Source of the DNA: AC-56 sp963798705
GTDB taxonomy: Bacteria; Actinomycetota; Thermoleophilia; Solirubrobacterales; 70-9
Direction of reading: 5' to 3'
Assembly (NCBI GenBank): GCA_963798705.1
Contig: CAWCTW010000005.1
Span: 248,001-312,000 of the forward strand
DNA length: 64,000 nucleotides
Shown here: piece after piece, positions 1 through 8,608 of the stretch
Position numbering within the stretch: the first letter of the stretch is position 1
Layout of the letters: each line of letters begins with the position of its first letter
Notes under the pieces: generated by a model
The model's input: the letters and a program-made list of their open reading frames with translations, nothing else
Databases searched by the model: none
Told to the model about the DNA's origin: nothing
Position numbers and translations under genes: made by a program

Positions 1-808
1 CCACGAGAACGAAACCGGCCACCGCCCAGGCGACCATGCCCTCCGGCACGGGTCCGATGTGCCCAATGCCGAGGCCCCCGGCGTCGGTCGGATGGTGGCT
101 GTGCTGAACGTAGGCGACGATCGCGTTCAGGTCGCGGTCGCTCAGGTCCTTCTTGGAGAACCGGGGCATGAGGTAGGGACCGACCCGCACGGCCTCGGCG
201 ACCTCGCGTGGCGTCGCGTGCTGCAGTACCGGCACCTTCGTATCGGTGACGTAACCCCCTTCGCCCACCACCTGATGACAACCGGCGCAGTGCTCGGTGA
301 ACAGGTGCAGCCCGCGGGCGAGGTCCTGGCCGTGGCGGCGGGGACGGGGAATCGAAGGTCCCTTTCGCAGGGAGGCGATGTAAGAGTCCATCGCGCGGAT
401 CTCCCGGTCGCTGAAGAAGGGGCGATGTCGCTCTGGGGTCTCGTTCGGACTGCTGAGCGGCATGCGTCCCGTCCGCAGGTAGAAGTCGGGCGCCAGGGCG
501 CCCGCCCCGCGAAGGTCCGGCCCGAGCCCGGTGATGTCACCCGCTCCCGTGTTGGGACGGGGCTCGCTGATCCCCTGACCCCGGGAGCCATGGCACGAGG
601 CGCAGTTGCCGGCGAAGAGCTCGGCTCCGAGCTCGCGAGGAGACTTGTCGCCCGGACGGGGGTGGACGATGCCGCTGGGCGGTTGAGCGGAGGCGACGAC
701 CGCGAGTCCGAGGCCGACGATCACGGCCAGCGGCGACGCGCGGGCGATCCGGCGCCGTCTCCGCGCCGGACGATCGTCCCGCTCGCCTCTTGAAGGCGTC
801 GCGCTCAT
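1..808 (-). CDS. qcrC: QcrC-like diheme cytochrome c, 3' end cut by window edge
   Basis: Likely the diheme cytochrome c subunit of the actinobacterial cytochrome bcc complex, which passes electrons from the menaquinol oxidase to the caa3/aa3 oxidase at the outer membrane face. The reading frame starts at ATG 808, has a hydrophobic N-terminal segment (about residues 23-40), and two heme c motifs, CASCH at about 69-73 and CAGCH at about 174-178. A second hydrophobic segment begins just before the window edge (GMVAWAVAGFVLV), as expected of the C-terminal anchor of QcrC. Its ATG overlaps the stop of the preceding gene (ATGA). qcrA and qcrB should lie to the left, outside the window. Confidence 0.85.
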   Translation of the reverse strand, partial: MSATPSRGERDDRPARRRRRIARASPLAVIVGLGLAVVASAQPPSGIVHPRPGDKSPRELGAELFAGNCASCHGSRGQGISEPRPNTGAGDITGLGPDLRGAGALAPDFYLRTGRMPLSSPNETPERHRPFFSDREIRAMDSYIASLRKGPSIPRPRRHGQDLARGLHLFTEHCAGCHQVVGEGGYVTDTKVPVLQHATPREVAEAVRVGPYLMPRFSKKDLSDRDLNAIVAYVQHSHHPTDAGGLGIGHIGPVPEGMVAWAVAGFVLV

Positions 809-1191
809 GACTGGTGGCAGTCCGGCAGGATCACGATCCCCAGTCCGGTCATGACGATTACGACCGAGAACAGCACGGTGACCGTCATGCCCACCATCGC
901 CAGGAAGTGAACGCGTCCGGCGGGCGGCGGATCGTCCTTTTCCGCGTCGCCCGTTCCACGGAACATCGCCACAGCAGTGACGCCCGCCGCGACCGCAACC
1001 GCGAAGGCCGCCGACATGAGCACGATGCTCCAGGCGTCGACGTCGATCGCCCATTGCTGGCCGGGGACGCTGCATCGCGACTCGGTCGCCCAGTACCCGA
1101 GGGCGAACTCGGTTGCCCATGCGACGGGAGCGCCGAGGACGGCAAACCACATCAGGGGAGAGGCTGCGGATTTGGGCGGGGCGATCTTCAC
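805..1191 (-). CDS. Small three-helix membrane protein of the cytochrome oxidase operon
   Basis: A 128-residue protein with three predicted membrane helices (about residues 12-33, 52-75 and 97-121). The start is GTG 1191, overlapping the TGA of ctaE (GTGA). The N-terminal segment reads PLMWFAVLGAPVAWATEFALGY. Its place between ctaE and the QcrC-like gene, with overlaps on both sides, argues for translational coupling and a role in assembly or stability of the bcc-caa3 chain. That role is inferred from context only; no catalytic or metal-binding motif is visible. Confidence 0.7.
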   Translation of the reverse strand: MKIAPPKSAASPLMWFAVLGAPVAWATEFALGYWATESRCSVPGQQWAIDVDAWSIVLMSAAFAVAVAAGVTAVAMFRGTGDAEKDDPPPAGRVHFLAMVGMTVTVLFSVVIVMTGLGIVILPDCHQS

Positions 1192-1808
1192 AGCGATGGG
1201 TAGATCAGGGTGAGGACGACCAAAACGGCGGTGAACGCGACGAAATACCAGTAGAAAGCGATGACGCGGACCGCGATGAGCCGGTAGTTGGTGAGGCCCA
1301 GGGCCAGCACGCCGATCAGCCAGCAGTCCAGAAGCAGGCCCACGGCGACGTGCGCGTGATGGAGCCCGAGCAGGGTGAAGTAGATCGACCCATAGGCGGT
1401 CTCGGTGGGGCTGAAGCTGTTGATGTCGTCGACGAACAGGTCGATCTGCACGCCGAGATAGGCCGCCTGTACCAGGAGGGCCGCGGCGATCAGCCCCCAT
1501 GCGATCCACCGCCGCCCGGCCCGCGCCGCCCGGAAGGCGGCCAGCATGGGGGCGCACGTCGCGACCAGGACGCCGGTGAGCACGAGGGGCAGCGTCGTCG
1601 AGGGATCCTCGACCCCCGGCGGGGGCCAGGGGTCGCTCTGGAGCCGAAGGTAGAAGTACGACGCGATGAGCGAGGCGAACAGCGTGAACTCGGTGGCGAT
1701 GAGCAGCGCCATGCCCCACCAGCCGCTCGGCATGGTCCGGCGCTGCCGGGCGACCCTTGCGGTCGCATCGGCCGCCGTCGCCTCCATGCTTCTCGTGACC
1801 CGGCTCAT
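1188..1808 (-). CDS. ctaE: Cytochrome c oxidase subunit III
   Basis: Subunit III of the heme-copper oxidase, a membrane subunit that stabilises subunit I. The 206-residue protein has five predicted helices, starting with the segment WWGMALLIATEFTLFASLI. The family signature HHAHVAVGL and a final WYFVAFTAVLVVLTL helix are present. ATG 1808 overlaps the ctaD stop (ATGA), so this start is preferred. The length is typical of the short actinobacterial form that begins just before helix 3 of the mitochondrial protein. Confidence 0.9.
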   Translation of the reverse strand: MSRVTRSMEATAADATARVARQRRTMPSGWWGMALLIATEFTLFASLIASYFYLRLQSDPWPPPGVEDPSTTLPLVLTGVLVATCAPMLAAFRAARAGRRWIAWGLIAAALLVQAAYLGVQIDLFVDDINSFSPTETAYGSIYFTLLGLHHAHVAVGLLLDCWLIGVLALGLTNYRLIAVRVIAFYWYFVAFTAVLVVLTLIYPSL

Positions 1809-3709
1809 GCCTCCCGCGGCTCCTTCCCGTGCCAGGCCGCCAGGACGACGAGGGCGAGGACCACGAACACTCCGGCCGCGATCCACTGCTCGAGCAGCAC
1901 GAACGCGAAGATTCCGCTGACTGCCAGCGCGAGGACGGGCGGCCACGGGGAGGACGAGGGCATGTCGAGGACCTCGTCCCATTCGGCGTCGACGACCGTC
2001 GAGCCCTGCGTCTCGTGGCCCCGCTCGAGCACCTTCCTTCCCGTTGCCAGGTTCTCGACATCCTCGCCGCGGTCCTCGCGATCCCACATCGCGTAGGGGC
2101 TCGTGACCTTGGGGATGACCGCGTAGTTGTAGGGCGGCGGGGGGGAGGTCGTCGACCATTCGAGCGTGTCTCCCTCCCAGGGATCGCTGCCCGCGGGCGC
2201 ACCGCGAAACCGGCTGACCAGGAGGTTGGCGGCCACCATCAGCAGTCCCGCGGCGAGCAGGTAGGCCCCGATCGACTCGAGGAGGTTGTACCCGTTCCAT
2301 CCCATGCCCGATGGGTAGGTGAACTGACGGCGGGGCATGCCGAGCAACCCGACGATGTGCATCGGGAAGAAGGTCAGGTTCATGCCGGCGAAGGTCGTCC
2401 AGAAGCTGGCCTGACCGAGGCGCTCGTTGTACATGCGGCCGGTGACCTTCGGGAACCAGTAGTAGAGGCCGCCGATGATCGGGAAGACCGCCGCGCCGAA
2501 GATCACGTAGTGGAAGTGGGCGACCACGTAATAGGTGTCGGTGAGCTGCTGGTCGAACGGGATCGCGGCGAAGGTCACGCCCGATAGGCCGCCGAGCATG
2601 AACAGCACGATGAAGCCGATGATCCACAGCAGCGGGGTCTTGAACCGGGGCGTCCCGGTAACGATCGTCGTTATCCAGGCGAATAACTGGATCCCGCTGG
2701 GGATCACGATGATCAGGCTCGCGGCGGCGAAGAAGATGGTCGTGGCTTGCGACAGCCCCACGGCGAACATGTGATGCGCCCAGACCCCGAAGCCGATGAA
2801 GGCCACCAGGAGCTCGGCAAGCGCCACGAGCGGAAAGGCGACCATCCTGCGGCGCACGAAGGTCGGGATGATCGAGGTGGCGATCCCGAATGCGGGCAGG
2901 ATGATGATGTAGACCTCCGGGTGGCCGAAGATCCAGAACAGGTTCTGCCAGAGAATCGTGTCGCCGCCGTTGGCCACGTCGTAGAAGTGAAATCCGAGCA
3001 GCCGGTCGAACTCGAGGAGCACCAGCGCACAGGTCAGCGCCGGCAGCGCGAACACGAGTGCGAAGGACACGGCGAGGAAGGCGAAGCAGAACAGGGGCAT
3101 ACGGTTGATCGACATGCCCGGCGCCCGGAGCTTGAACATCGTGACGATCAGGTTGATCGCGGTCGCCGTCGACGAGATGCCGGTGAAGATCAGACCGAGT
3201 GCGTAGAAGTCGATCCCGGGCCCCGGGCTGAACGTGTTCTCGGCTAGCGGTACGTAGTCGAACCAGCCCGCGGACGGTGCGTTCCCGGAGAACACACCGA
3301 CGTAGATGAAGATCCCCGACGCGAGAAAGATCCAGTAGGAGAGCGCGTTCAGTCGCGGGAACGCCATGTCTCGCGCGCCGATCATCAACGGCACCAGGTA
3401 GTTGCCGAACGCTCCGATCGAGATCGGCACGACGAACAGGAAGATCATCGTGACGCCGTGCATGGTCATCGCCTGGTTGAAGGCATTCGGACCCAGCACC
3501 GTCTGATTCGGCGCCAGGAGCTGGGTTCGGATGAGGAGCGCCTCGACGCCGCCCGCGGCGAAGAACGCGAGGGCCGTGAAGAGGAACATGATCCCGATCC
3601 GCTTGTGGTCGACCGTCGTGAGCCAGCCCATCAGGCCCTGCCGCTCCTTCCAGATGCGCTCGAGCCGGTCGATCCGGGGCTCGGCAGGCTTTGGGACCGC
3701 GATCGCCAT
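1805..3709 (-). CDS. ctaD: Cytochrome c oxidase subunit I with C-terminal subunit IV-like extension
   Basis: Catalytic subunit I (634 aa), carrying the low-spin heme and the heme a3-CuB site where oxygen is reduced. Key residues are visible: the CuB/proton-path stretch FGHPEVYIIILPAFG and the paired heme ligands in VAHFHYVIFG, with the usual twelve helices. After residue about 560 the protein runs through a charged linker into two more hydrophobic segments (PPVLALAVSGIFAFVLLEQW and AAGVFVVLALVVLAAW), resembling a fused subunit IV. It starts four bases after the ctaC stop region and is followed by ctaE with an ATGA overlap. Confidence 0.95.
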   Translation of the reverse strand: MAIAVPKPAEPRIDRLERIWKERQGLMGWLTTVDHKRIGIMFLFTALAFFAAGGVEALLIRTQLLAPNQTVLGPNAFNQAMTMHGVTMIFLFVVPISIGAFGNYLVPLMIGARDMAFPRLNALSYWIFLASGIFIYVGVFSGNAPSAGWFDYVPLAENTFSPGPGIDFYALGLIFTGISSTATAINLIVTMFKLRAPGMSINRMPLFCFAFLAVSFALVFALPALTCALVLLEFDRLLGFHFYDVANGGDTILWQNLFWIFGHPEVYIIILPAFGIATSIIPTFVRRRMVAFPLVALAELLVAFIGFGVWAHHMFAVGLSQATTIFFAAASLIIVIPSGIQLFAWITTIVTGTPRFKTPLLWIIGFIVLFMLGGLSGVTFAAIPFDQQLTDTYYVVAHFHYVIFGAAVFPIIGGLYYWFPKVTGRMYNERLGQASFWTTFAGMNLTFFPMHIVGLLGMPRRQFTYPSGMGWNGYNLLESIGAYLLAAGLLMVAANLLVSRFRGAPAGSDPWEGDTLEWSTTSPPPPYNYAVIPKVTSPYAMWDREDRGEDVENLATGRKVLERGHETQGSTVVDAEWDEVLDMPSSSPWPPVLALAVSGIFAFVLLEQWIAAGVFVVLALVVLAAWHGKEPREA

Positions 3710-3712
3710 CGG

Positions 3713-4729
3713 CTAGCGCAGGTGCTCCAGGTACGCGCGGATCGCCCGGAAGCCGGAGTTGCTCAGGTCGAGCGCCGGCATCTTGTTGCCGGGCTTTATG
3801 TGCTGCGGGTCGCTGATCCATCGCTTCATCGCACGCGCGTTGTTCGGGATGGTCGCCGCCGCGAGGGTCGTGCGGCTGCCGACGTGGGTGAGATCCGGTC
3901 CGACGTCGCCTTGGGCAGGCGTCCCCCGGATCGTGTGACAGCTCGCGCACGCGTTCGCCATGAAGAGCCGCTCTCCTCGCCGCTGGCCTGAGCTCGCGGG
4001 GGCGACGGCACCCTTCGCGGTTCGGGCAAGCCAGTCGCGAAATCGCTGCGGCGGCTGCGCGAAGACCTTCATCGCCATGTGCGCGTGCTGCAACCCGCAG
4101 AACTCGGCGCACTGGCCCCGGTAGACCCCGGGCTCGTCCGCGTCGAGCAGCACGCGGTTGTCCTGGCCGGGAATCATGTCGATCTTCCGATTCAGCTGGG
4201 GAACCCAGAACGAGTGGATCACGTCGGCCGTAGTGGCGACCACCTGGACCCGCGTGCGCGCGGGTATGTGGATCTCGTTCGCGGTGACGGCTCTCGTGCC
4301 CGGATATCGAACCTCCCAAAACCACTGGTGGCCGATGACCCGGATGGTCATCGCCGTCGAGCCGCGGGTCGGCGCGGCAGTCCTCGGCAGGAGCCATAGG
4401 TTCGCGACGGCGAACAGGGCCACCAGAATCGTGACCGGGATGGCGATCCCGAAGGCGACGACGAGGGCGGTGTTGATCCTCTCGCGCTCGCCGATGAAGG
4501 GAAGCCCCGGCCGGTCGCGACGAAGCCATCCGATGAGCAGCATCGCGACCGCGCCGAGGAAGATGACCGATGCCACCCCGAGCATCCACCACCACAGAAC
4601 CGCGATGTCGTGCGACGAGGAGCTGCGGGGGGCCAGCGTCGACTGCTTACCGCACCCGGCCAGAAGCGACGTCCCCGCAACGGCGAGGACCGCCCCCCGC
4701 GTCTTCACATCACGCCTCGCATCGGGCAC
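3713..4729 (-). CDS. ctaC: Cytochrome c oxidase subunit II fused to cytochrome c (caa3 type)
   Basis: Subunit II of a caa3-type oxidase, 338 aa. It has a lipoprotein signal with LAGC (Cys26), two membrane helices (about 44-66 and 88-110), and a cupredoxin domain with the CuA ligands: the HSFWVP His and the CAEFCGLQHAHM cluster. A fused cytochrome c domain carries CASCH at about 261-265 and a likely Met ligand in GNKMPAL. The fused cytochrome lets the oxidase take electrons directly from the bcc complex. It is the first gene of the minus-strand operon, so the promoter should lie just right of 4729. Confidence 0.95.
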   Translation of the reverse strand: MPDARRDVKTRGAVLAVAGTSLLAGCGKQSTLAPRSSSSHDIAVLWWWMLGVASVIFLGAVAMLLIGWLRRDRPGLPFIGERERINTALVVAFGIAIPVTILVALFAVANLWLLPRTAAPTRGSTAMTIRVIGHQWFWEVRYPGTRAVTANEIHIPARTRVQVVATTADVIHSFWVPQLNRKIDMIPGQDNRVLLDADEPGVYRGQCAEFCGLQHAHMAMKVFAQPPQRFRDWLARTAKGAVAPASSGQRRGERLFMANACASCHTIRGTPAQGDVGPDLTHVGSRTTLAAATIPNNARAMKRWISDPQHIKPGNKMPALDLSNSGFRAIRAYLEHLR

Positions 4730-5083
4730 ATCCGGCTCCCGCGGGCTGAGTCGCGGACCGGACGCATCGGCTGAGTACCCTCACGTGACCGCACGGCGCC
4801 GCCATGCTTTCAAACCGTCTCCCCGCCGGTGCGGATACCCGCGCGAACGGGCCAGCCGGCTGACCTCGAGCGTTCACGGCGGCCCCCACGCGGTGGCTTC
4901 CAGCGGGATCCACCCCGGATCCGGCCCGGCGAAACCTCCGCCGTCGCCCAGGGAAACGGAAGCTGTCGAGGAGGCATGGCGACCACGAGACGACCATTCC
5001 CTCACCGAGCGGTACCAAACCCGTACCACGGGACTCGATCTCGTGTAAGACGAACGCAACCAAGATCTCGGTCCACGGACAAG
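4730..5083. other. Divergent intergenic region, ctaC / metallophosphoesterase
   Basis: About 354 bases separate the start of ctaC (minus) from the proposed start of the metallophosphoesterase gene (plus). Promoters for both directions should lie here. I see no convincing operator repeat, RNA structure or conserved small gene. The metallophosphoesterase frame stays open leftward to 4829, but that part does not look coding. Confidence 0.5.
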
Positions 5084-6685
5084 GTGACCGATGCAGGAGG
5101 GCTGATCCGAGGAATTGGCAAGAAGCCGGAGCCGGCTCGCCGGCCCCGCTGGCGCGCCGCTCTGAGCTGGGCGCTCAGGGCCGCGGCCGTCCTGGCGCTG
5201 GCGGTGGCGGGCGGCGTGCTCGGCCTGCGGCTCGCCCGCGCGGAGACGACCGAGACGGCGCTCGGGGTGATCTCGGTGCGCGTGGATCCCGCCTGGCACG
5301 GCGAGGTGGACGCATTCATCCCGGTCGCCGACTGGGGCGTTCGTGCCGATGTCTTCAGCGCGCCTTTGGCCATTCACGTCGAGCCGCGGAGCGTCGACCG
5401 CGAGGCGCTGATCCGGGCCGCGTCGGGCGATCGCGCGGTCCTTCGAGCCGCCGAGCAAGATGCTCGCTCGGCGGCGCAGCGCGCCCTCATCCGCGCCCTG
5501 CTGTGGGCGGTCGCCGGGGCGCTCGCCCTGGGCGTGGTGGCGGCTCTGGCGGCGCGGGCCCTGACCGAGAGCTCATCGCGATTCGCCATCGCCGGATGGC
5601 TGACGGCGCCACCGGTCTGCGCCGCGCTCTTCTCCCTGGCGATCTTCCTCCGCGCCCAGGACACGTTCGCGCCGACGGCCTTCGACAGCCCAACCTTCTA
5701 CGCTCGCGGTGCCGAGCTCGTGCAGCTACTGAACGTCGCGGAGAGCGCCCAGGAGACGGGTGACCGCTACAGCTCCTCTGTGAAGCGCGCCCTGATCGGA
5801 TACGCGACCCTGCTCAACGGAGGGGGAGGGCTTGAGCGGCCTGACCGCGCGCCCCCCTCGCTGGAGGTCTCCGACCTCCACGGGAACACGCTCGTGCTCG
5901 GGCCTCTCGAGCGACTGGTCTCGGGCCGCCCGGTCTTCTTCGTCGGCGATTTCGGCCAGAGCGGCACCAGAGCCGAGGCCGACGCGCTCATTCCGCAGGT
6001 CGAACGGCTCGGTAAGCGGATCGTCGCCGTCTCCGGCAACCACGATTCCAGCCTGTTCATGCGGCGGCTTGCCGCCGCCGGGATCACAGTCCTCACGGAT
6101 CAGGGCCGGCTGCGCGCGGATGGCAGCGTCCAGGGCCCCCCGACGAGGCGGATCGCCGGCGTGCGGGTCGCTGGATACCCGGATCCGCTGGAGTGGAATG
6201 GCGACGATCCCAGCGACCCGGACCGCGGCTACTCCTTCGGCGACCTGCCGAACGGAGCGCAGCGGTACGACGACGCGCAGCGCCGGCTCCGGCGCTGGTT
6301 CCAGCGCCTTCGCCCGCACCCCGACGTCGTCCTGATCCACCAGAACGGGCTGGCGCAAGCGCTCGCGCGCACCGCTCGCGCCCGTGACCCCGACCGCCCG
6401 CTCCTGATCCTCACCGGTCACGACCACGAGCAGCACATCGACCGCTATGGCGACGTCCTCGTCGTCGACGCCGGGACCGCCGGTGCCGGTGGCGCATTCG
6501 GGGCCGGGTCGGAGTCGGTCGGCGTCGCGGAGCTCCACACGCCGCCAGGGGAGGTCCTGCCTCGCGCCGTCGACCTGATCCAGGTGGAGCCGGTATCCGG
6601 CGCGGCGAGCGCCGAGCGGGTGATCGTCTCGTCACCGGAAGCCTGCGAGCGCGAACGAGTTCGCTGCCACCGCGGGGCCCGCTAG
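5084..6685 (+). CDS. Membrane-anchored metallophosphoesterase
   Basis: About 533 residues. An N-terminal helix (WALRAAAVLALAVAGGVLGL), an extracytoplasmic stretch and two more hydrophobic segments precede a calcineurin-like phosphoesterase domain. All family metal motifs are visible in order: SDLHG, VGDFG, SGNHD, the LIHQNG histidine, and TGHDH. The substrate is unknown. GTG 5084 is chosen because the earlier in-frame ATG at 4829 would add a low-complexity, non-coding-like extension; the Shine-Dalgarno is weak either way. It stands alone, divergent from the oxidase operon. Confidence 0.8.
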   Translation: MTDAGGLIRGIGKKPEPARRPRWRAALSWALRAAAVLALAVAGGVLGLRLARAETTETALGVISVRVDPAWHGEVDAFIPVADWGVRADVFSAPLAIHVEPRSVDREALIRAASGDRAVLRAAEQDARSAAQRALIRALLWAVAGALALGVVAALAARALTESSSRFAIAGWLTAPPVCAALFSLAIFLRAQDTFAPTAFDSPTFYARGAELVQLLNVAESAQETGDRYSSSVKRALIGYATLLNGGGGLERPDRAPPSLEVSDLHGNTLVLGPLERLVSGRPVFFVGDFGQSGTRAEADALIPQVERLGKRIVAVSGNHDSSLFMRRLAAAGITVLTDQGRLRADGSVQGPPTRRIAGVRVAGYPDPLEWNGDDPSDPDRGYSFGDLPNGAQRYDDAQRRLRRWFQRLRPHPDVVLIHQNGLAQALARTARARDPDRPLLILTGHDHEQHIDRYGDVLVVDAGTAGAGGAFGAGSESVGVAELHTPPGEVLPRAVDLIQVEPVSGAASAERVIVSSPEACERERVRCHRGAR

Positions 6686-6790
6686 GCGCGGCCCGGCGCT
6701 GTCATCGACAGGACAATCGCGGCCACATACCACCACGCGGCGGTTTCGCGCGATGCCTGAGGGGAACGGGATTCCGAGCGAGAGCAGCCG

Positions 6791-6807
6791 AAAGGAGGCC
6801 GCAAATT
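6791..6807 (+). promoter_or_regulatory. Strong ribosome binding site before an ATT start
   Basis: AAAGGAGG at 6791-6798 is followed after six bases by ATT at 6805. Translation from that ATT gives exactly the expected N-terminus of this TPP-enzyme family. The site decides the start in the absence of a nearby ATG, GTG or TTG in frame. Confidence 0.6.
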
Positions 6808-8595
6808 TCCGAGACCGTTGGAGCATTCATCCTCAGGCGCCTGCACGAGCACGGCGTCAACCACGTGTTCGGGTATCCGGGTGACGGGATCAACGGCATC
6901 CTGGGTGGCTTCCACGAGCACGGCGATGACGTTGAGTTCGTGCAGACGCGGCATGAGGAGATCGCCGCATTCGCGGCGACCGCCCACGCCAAGCTCACGG
7001 ATGAGGTCGGCGTCTGCCTGGCGACCTCGGGACCCGGCGCAATCCACCTTCTCAACGGCCTCTACGACGCGAAGCTCGACCACCAGCCCGTGGTGGCGAT
7101 CGTCGGCCAGCAGAAGACGTTCTCGCTCGGCTCGAACTACCAGCAGGAGGTCGACCTGGCCGTGCTGTTCAAGGACGTGGCCTCCGAGTTCGTGCAGGTC
7201 TGCATGTCGCCGCCCCAGATCCGGCACCTCATCGACCGCGCCGTGCAGGTCGCCAAGGCCTCGCGCTCGGTGACCTGCGTGATCATCCCGGAGGACGTCC
7301 AGGAGGCGGAGTACACCGACCCACCGCGCGAGCACGGAGTCGTCTACTCCTCACCTGACCAGGGCCTCCGCTCGCGAGTGATCCCGCCGGAGCACGAGCT
7401 TCGCAGAGCGGCCTCGGTCCTGAACGAGGGCGAGAAGGTAGCCATCCTCATCGGCCAAGGCGCCCGGGACGCCGCGGATGAGGTCGTCGAGGTGGCCGAA
7501 ATGCTCGGCGCGGGAGTGACCAAGGCCCTCAACGGGCGCGACGTCCTGCCGGATGACCTGCCGTTCGTCACCGGGCCGATCGGCCTGCTCGGCTCGAAGC
7601 CGACTCACGAGATGATCGCCGACTGCGACACCCTTCTCATGGTCGGCTCGTCGTTCCCGTACTCCGAGTGGCTTCCCGAGCCGGGGCAGGCCCGCGGCGT
7701 GCAGATCGATCTCGACGGTCGCCTGGTCGGGATCCGCTATCCGATGGAGGTGAGCCTCGTCGGCGACTCCCGCGACACGCTGCGCGAGCTGATCCCGTTG
7801 CTCGAGCGCAAGGAGGACCGGTCCTGGCGTGAGGACATCGAACGGGAGGTCGAGCGCTGGTGGGAGATCCTCGACAAGCGCGCCCACGACGAGGGCAGCG
7901 ACGGGCGCCTCAACCCGCTGCTCGTGTTCAACGAGCTCAGCCCACGACTTCCGGACGGCTGCATCCTGACCGCGGACTCCGGGTCGGCGACCAACTGGTG
8001 GGCACGCCACCTGCGGCTGCGCAAGGGCATGAGGGCCATCCTCTCGGGGACCCTGGCGACCATGTGCCCGGGGGTCCCGTACGCGTTCGCCGCCAAGTTC
8101 GCCCACCCGGACCGGCCGGTGATCGCGGCGCTCGGCGACGGAGCGATGCAGATGCTGGGCATCAACGCCCTGATCGACATCGCGAACCGGTGGGAGGAGT
8201 GGCCGAACAGGCAGCTCGTGGTCCTGGTGCTGAACAACCAGGACCTCAACCAGGTGACGTGGGAGCAGCGCGTCCTCTCGGGAGACCCCAAGCTCGAGGC
8301 GTCGCAGGCGATCCCCGACTTCCCATTCGCCCGCTACGCCGAGCTGCTCGGCCTGCACGGAATCCGCGTCGAGGAGGCCGATCAGGTGGCCGACGCCTGG
8401 GACGAGGCGCTCGTGTCGGAGCGGCCGGTCGTCTACGAGGCGGTCACCGACCCGGAGTACCCGCCGCTGCCGCCGCACATCAAGATGGACCAGGCGACCA
8501 GCATGACCAAGGCGCTGCTCAGCGGGGACCCCAACGCCGGTCGCATCATCAGGCAATCCTTCAAGGGGAAGCTGCACGAGTTCGCCACCCGCTGA
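6805..8595 (+). CDS. Thiamine pyrophosphate enzyme (acetolactate synthase / pyruvate oxidase-like)
   Basis: About 596 residues with the three-domain layout of TPP enzymes. The PYR domain carries GYPGDG and the catalytic Glu of TRHEEIAAF; the PP domain carries the cofactor motif GDGAMQMLG...NN. The N-terminal homology (SETVGAFILRRLHEHGVNHV) begins right after an ATT codon at 6805, which sits 6 bases after a perfect AAAGGAGG. The first conventional in-frame start is GTG 6865, which would delete the start of the PYR domain. It may decarboxylate pyruvate or another 2-oxo acid; the real substrate is unknown. It heads the 6.8-15.3 kb operon. Confidence 0.85.
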   Translation: MSETVGAFILRRLHEHGVNHVFGYPGDGINGILGGFHEHGDDVEFVQTRHEEIAAFAATAHAKLTDEVGVCLATSGPGAIHLLNGLYDAKLDHQPVVAIVGQQKTFSLGSNYQQEVDLAVLFKDVASEFVQVCMSPPQIRHLIDRAVQVAKASRSVTCVIIPEDVQEAEYTDPPREHGVVYSSPDQGLRSRVIPPEHELRRAASVLNEGEKVAILIGQGARDAADEVVEVAEMLGAGVTKALNGRDVLPDDLPFVTGPIGLLGSKPTHEMIADCDTLLMVGSSFPYSEWLPEPGQARGVQIDLDGRLVGIRYPMEVSLVGDSRDTLRELIPLLERKEDRSWREDIEREVERWWEILDKRAHDEGSDGRLNPLLVFNELSPRLPDGCILTADSGSATNWWARHLRLRKGMRAILSGTLATMCPGVPYAFAAKFAHPDRPVIAALGDGAMQMLGINALIDIANRWEEWPNRQLVVLVLNNQDLNQVTWEQRVLSGDPKLEASQAIPDFPFARYAELLGLHGIRVEEADQVADAWDEALVSERPVVYEAVTDPEYPPLPPHIKMDQATSMTKALLSGDPNAGRIIRQSFKGKLHEFATR

Positions 8596-8608
8596 GCGGA
8601 CGAGCGAG

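Noticed and set aside
1188..4595. A 1135-codon minus-strand open frame across the oxidase genes
   Set aside because: Most of it is an Arg/Pro/His-rich shadow of ctaD and ctaC; only its last 206 codons are a real gene (ctaE).
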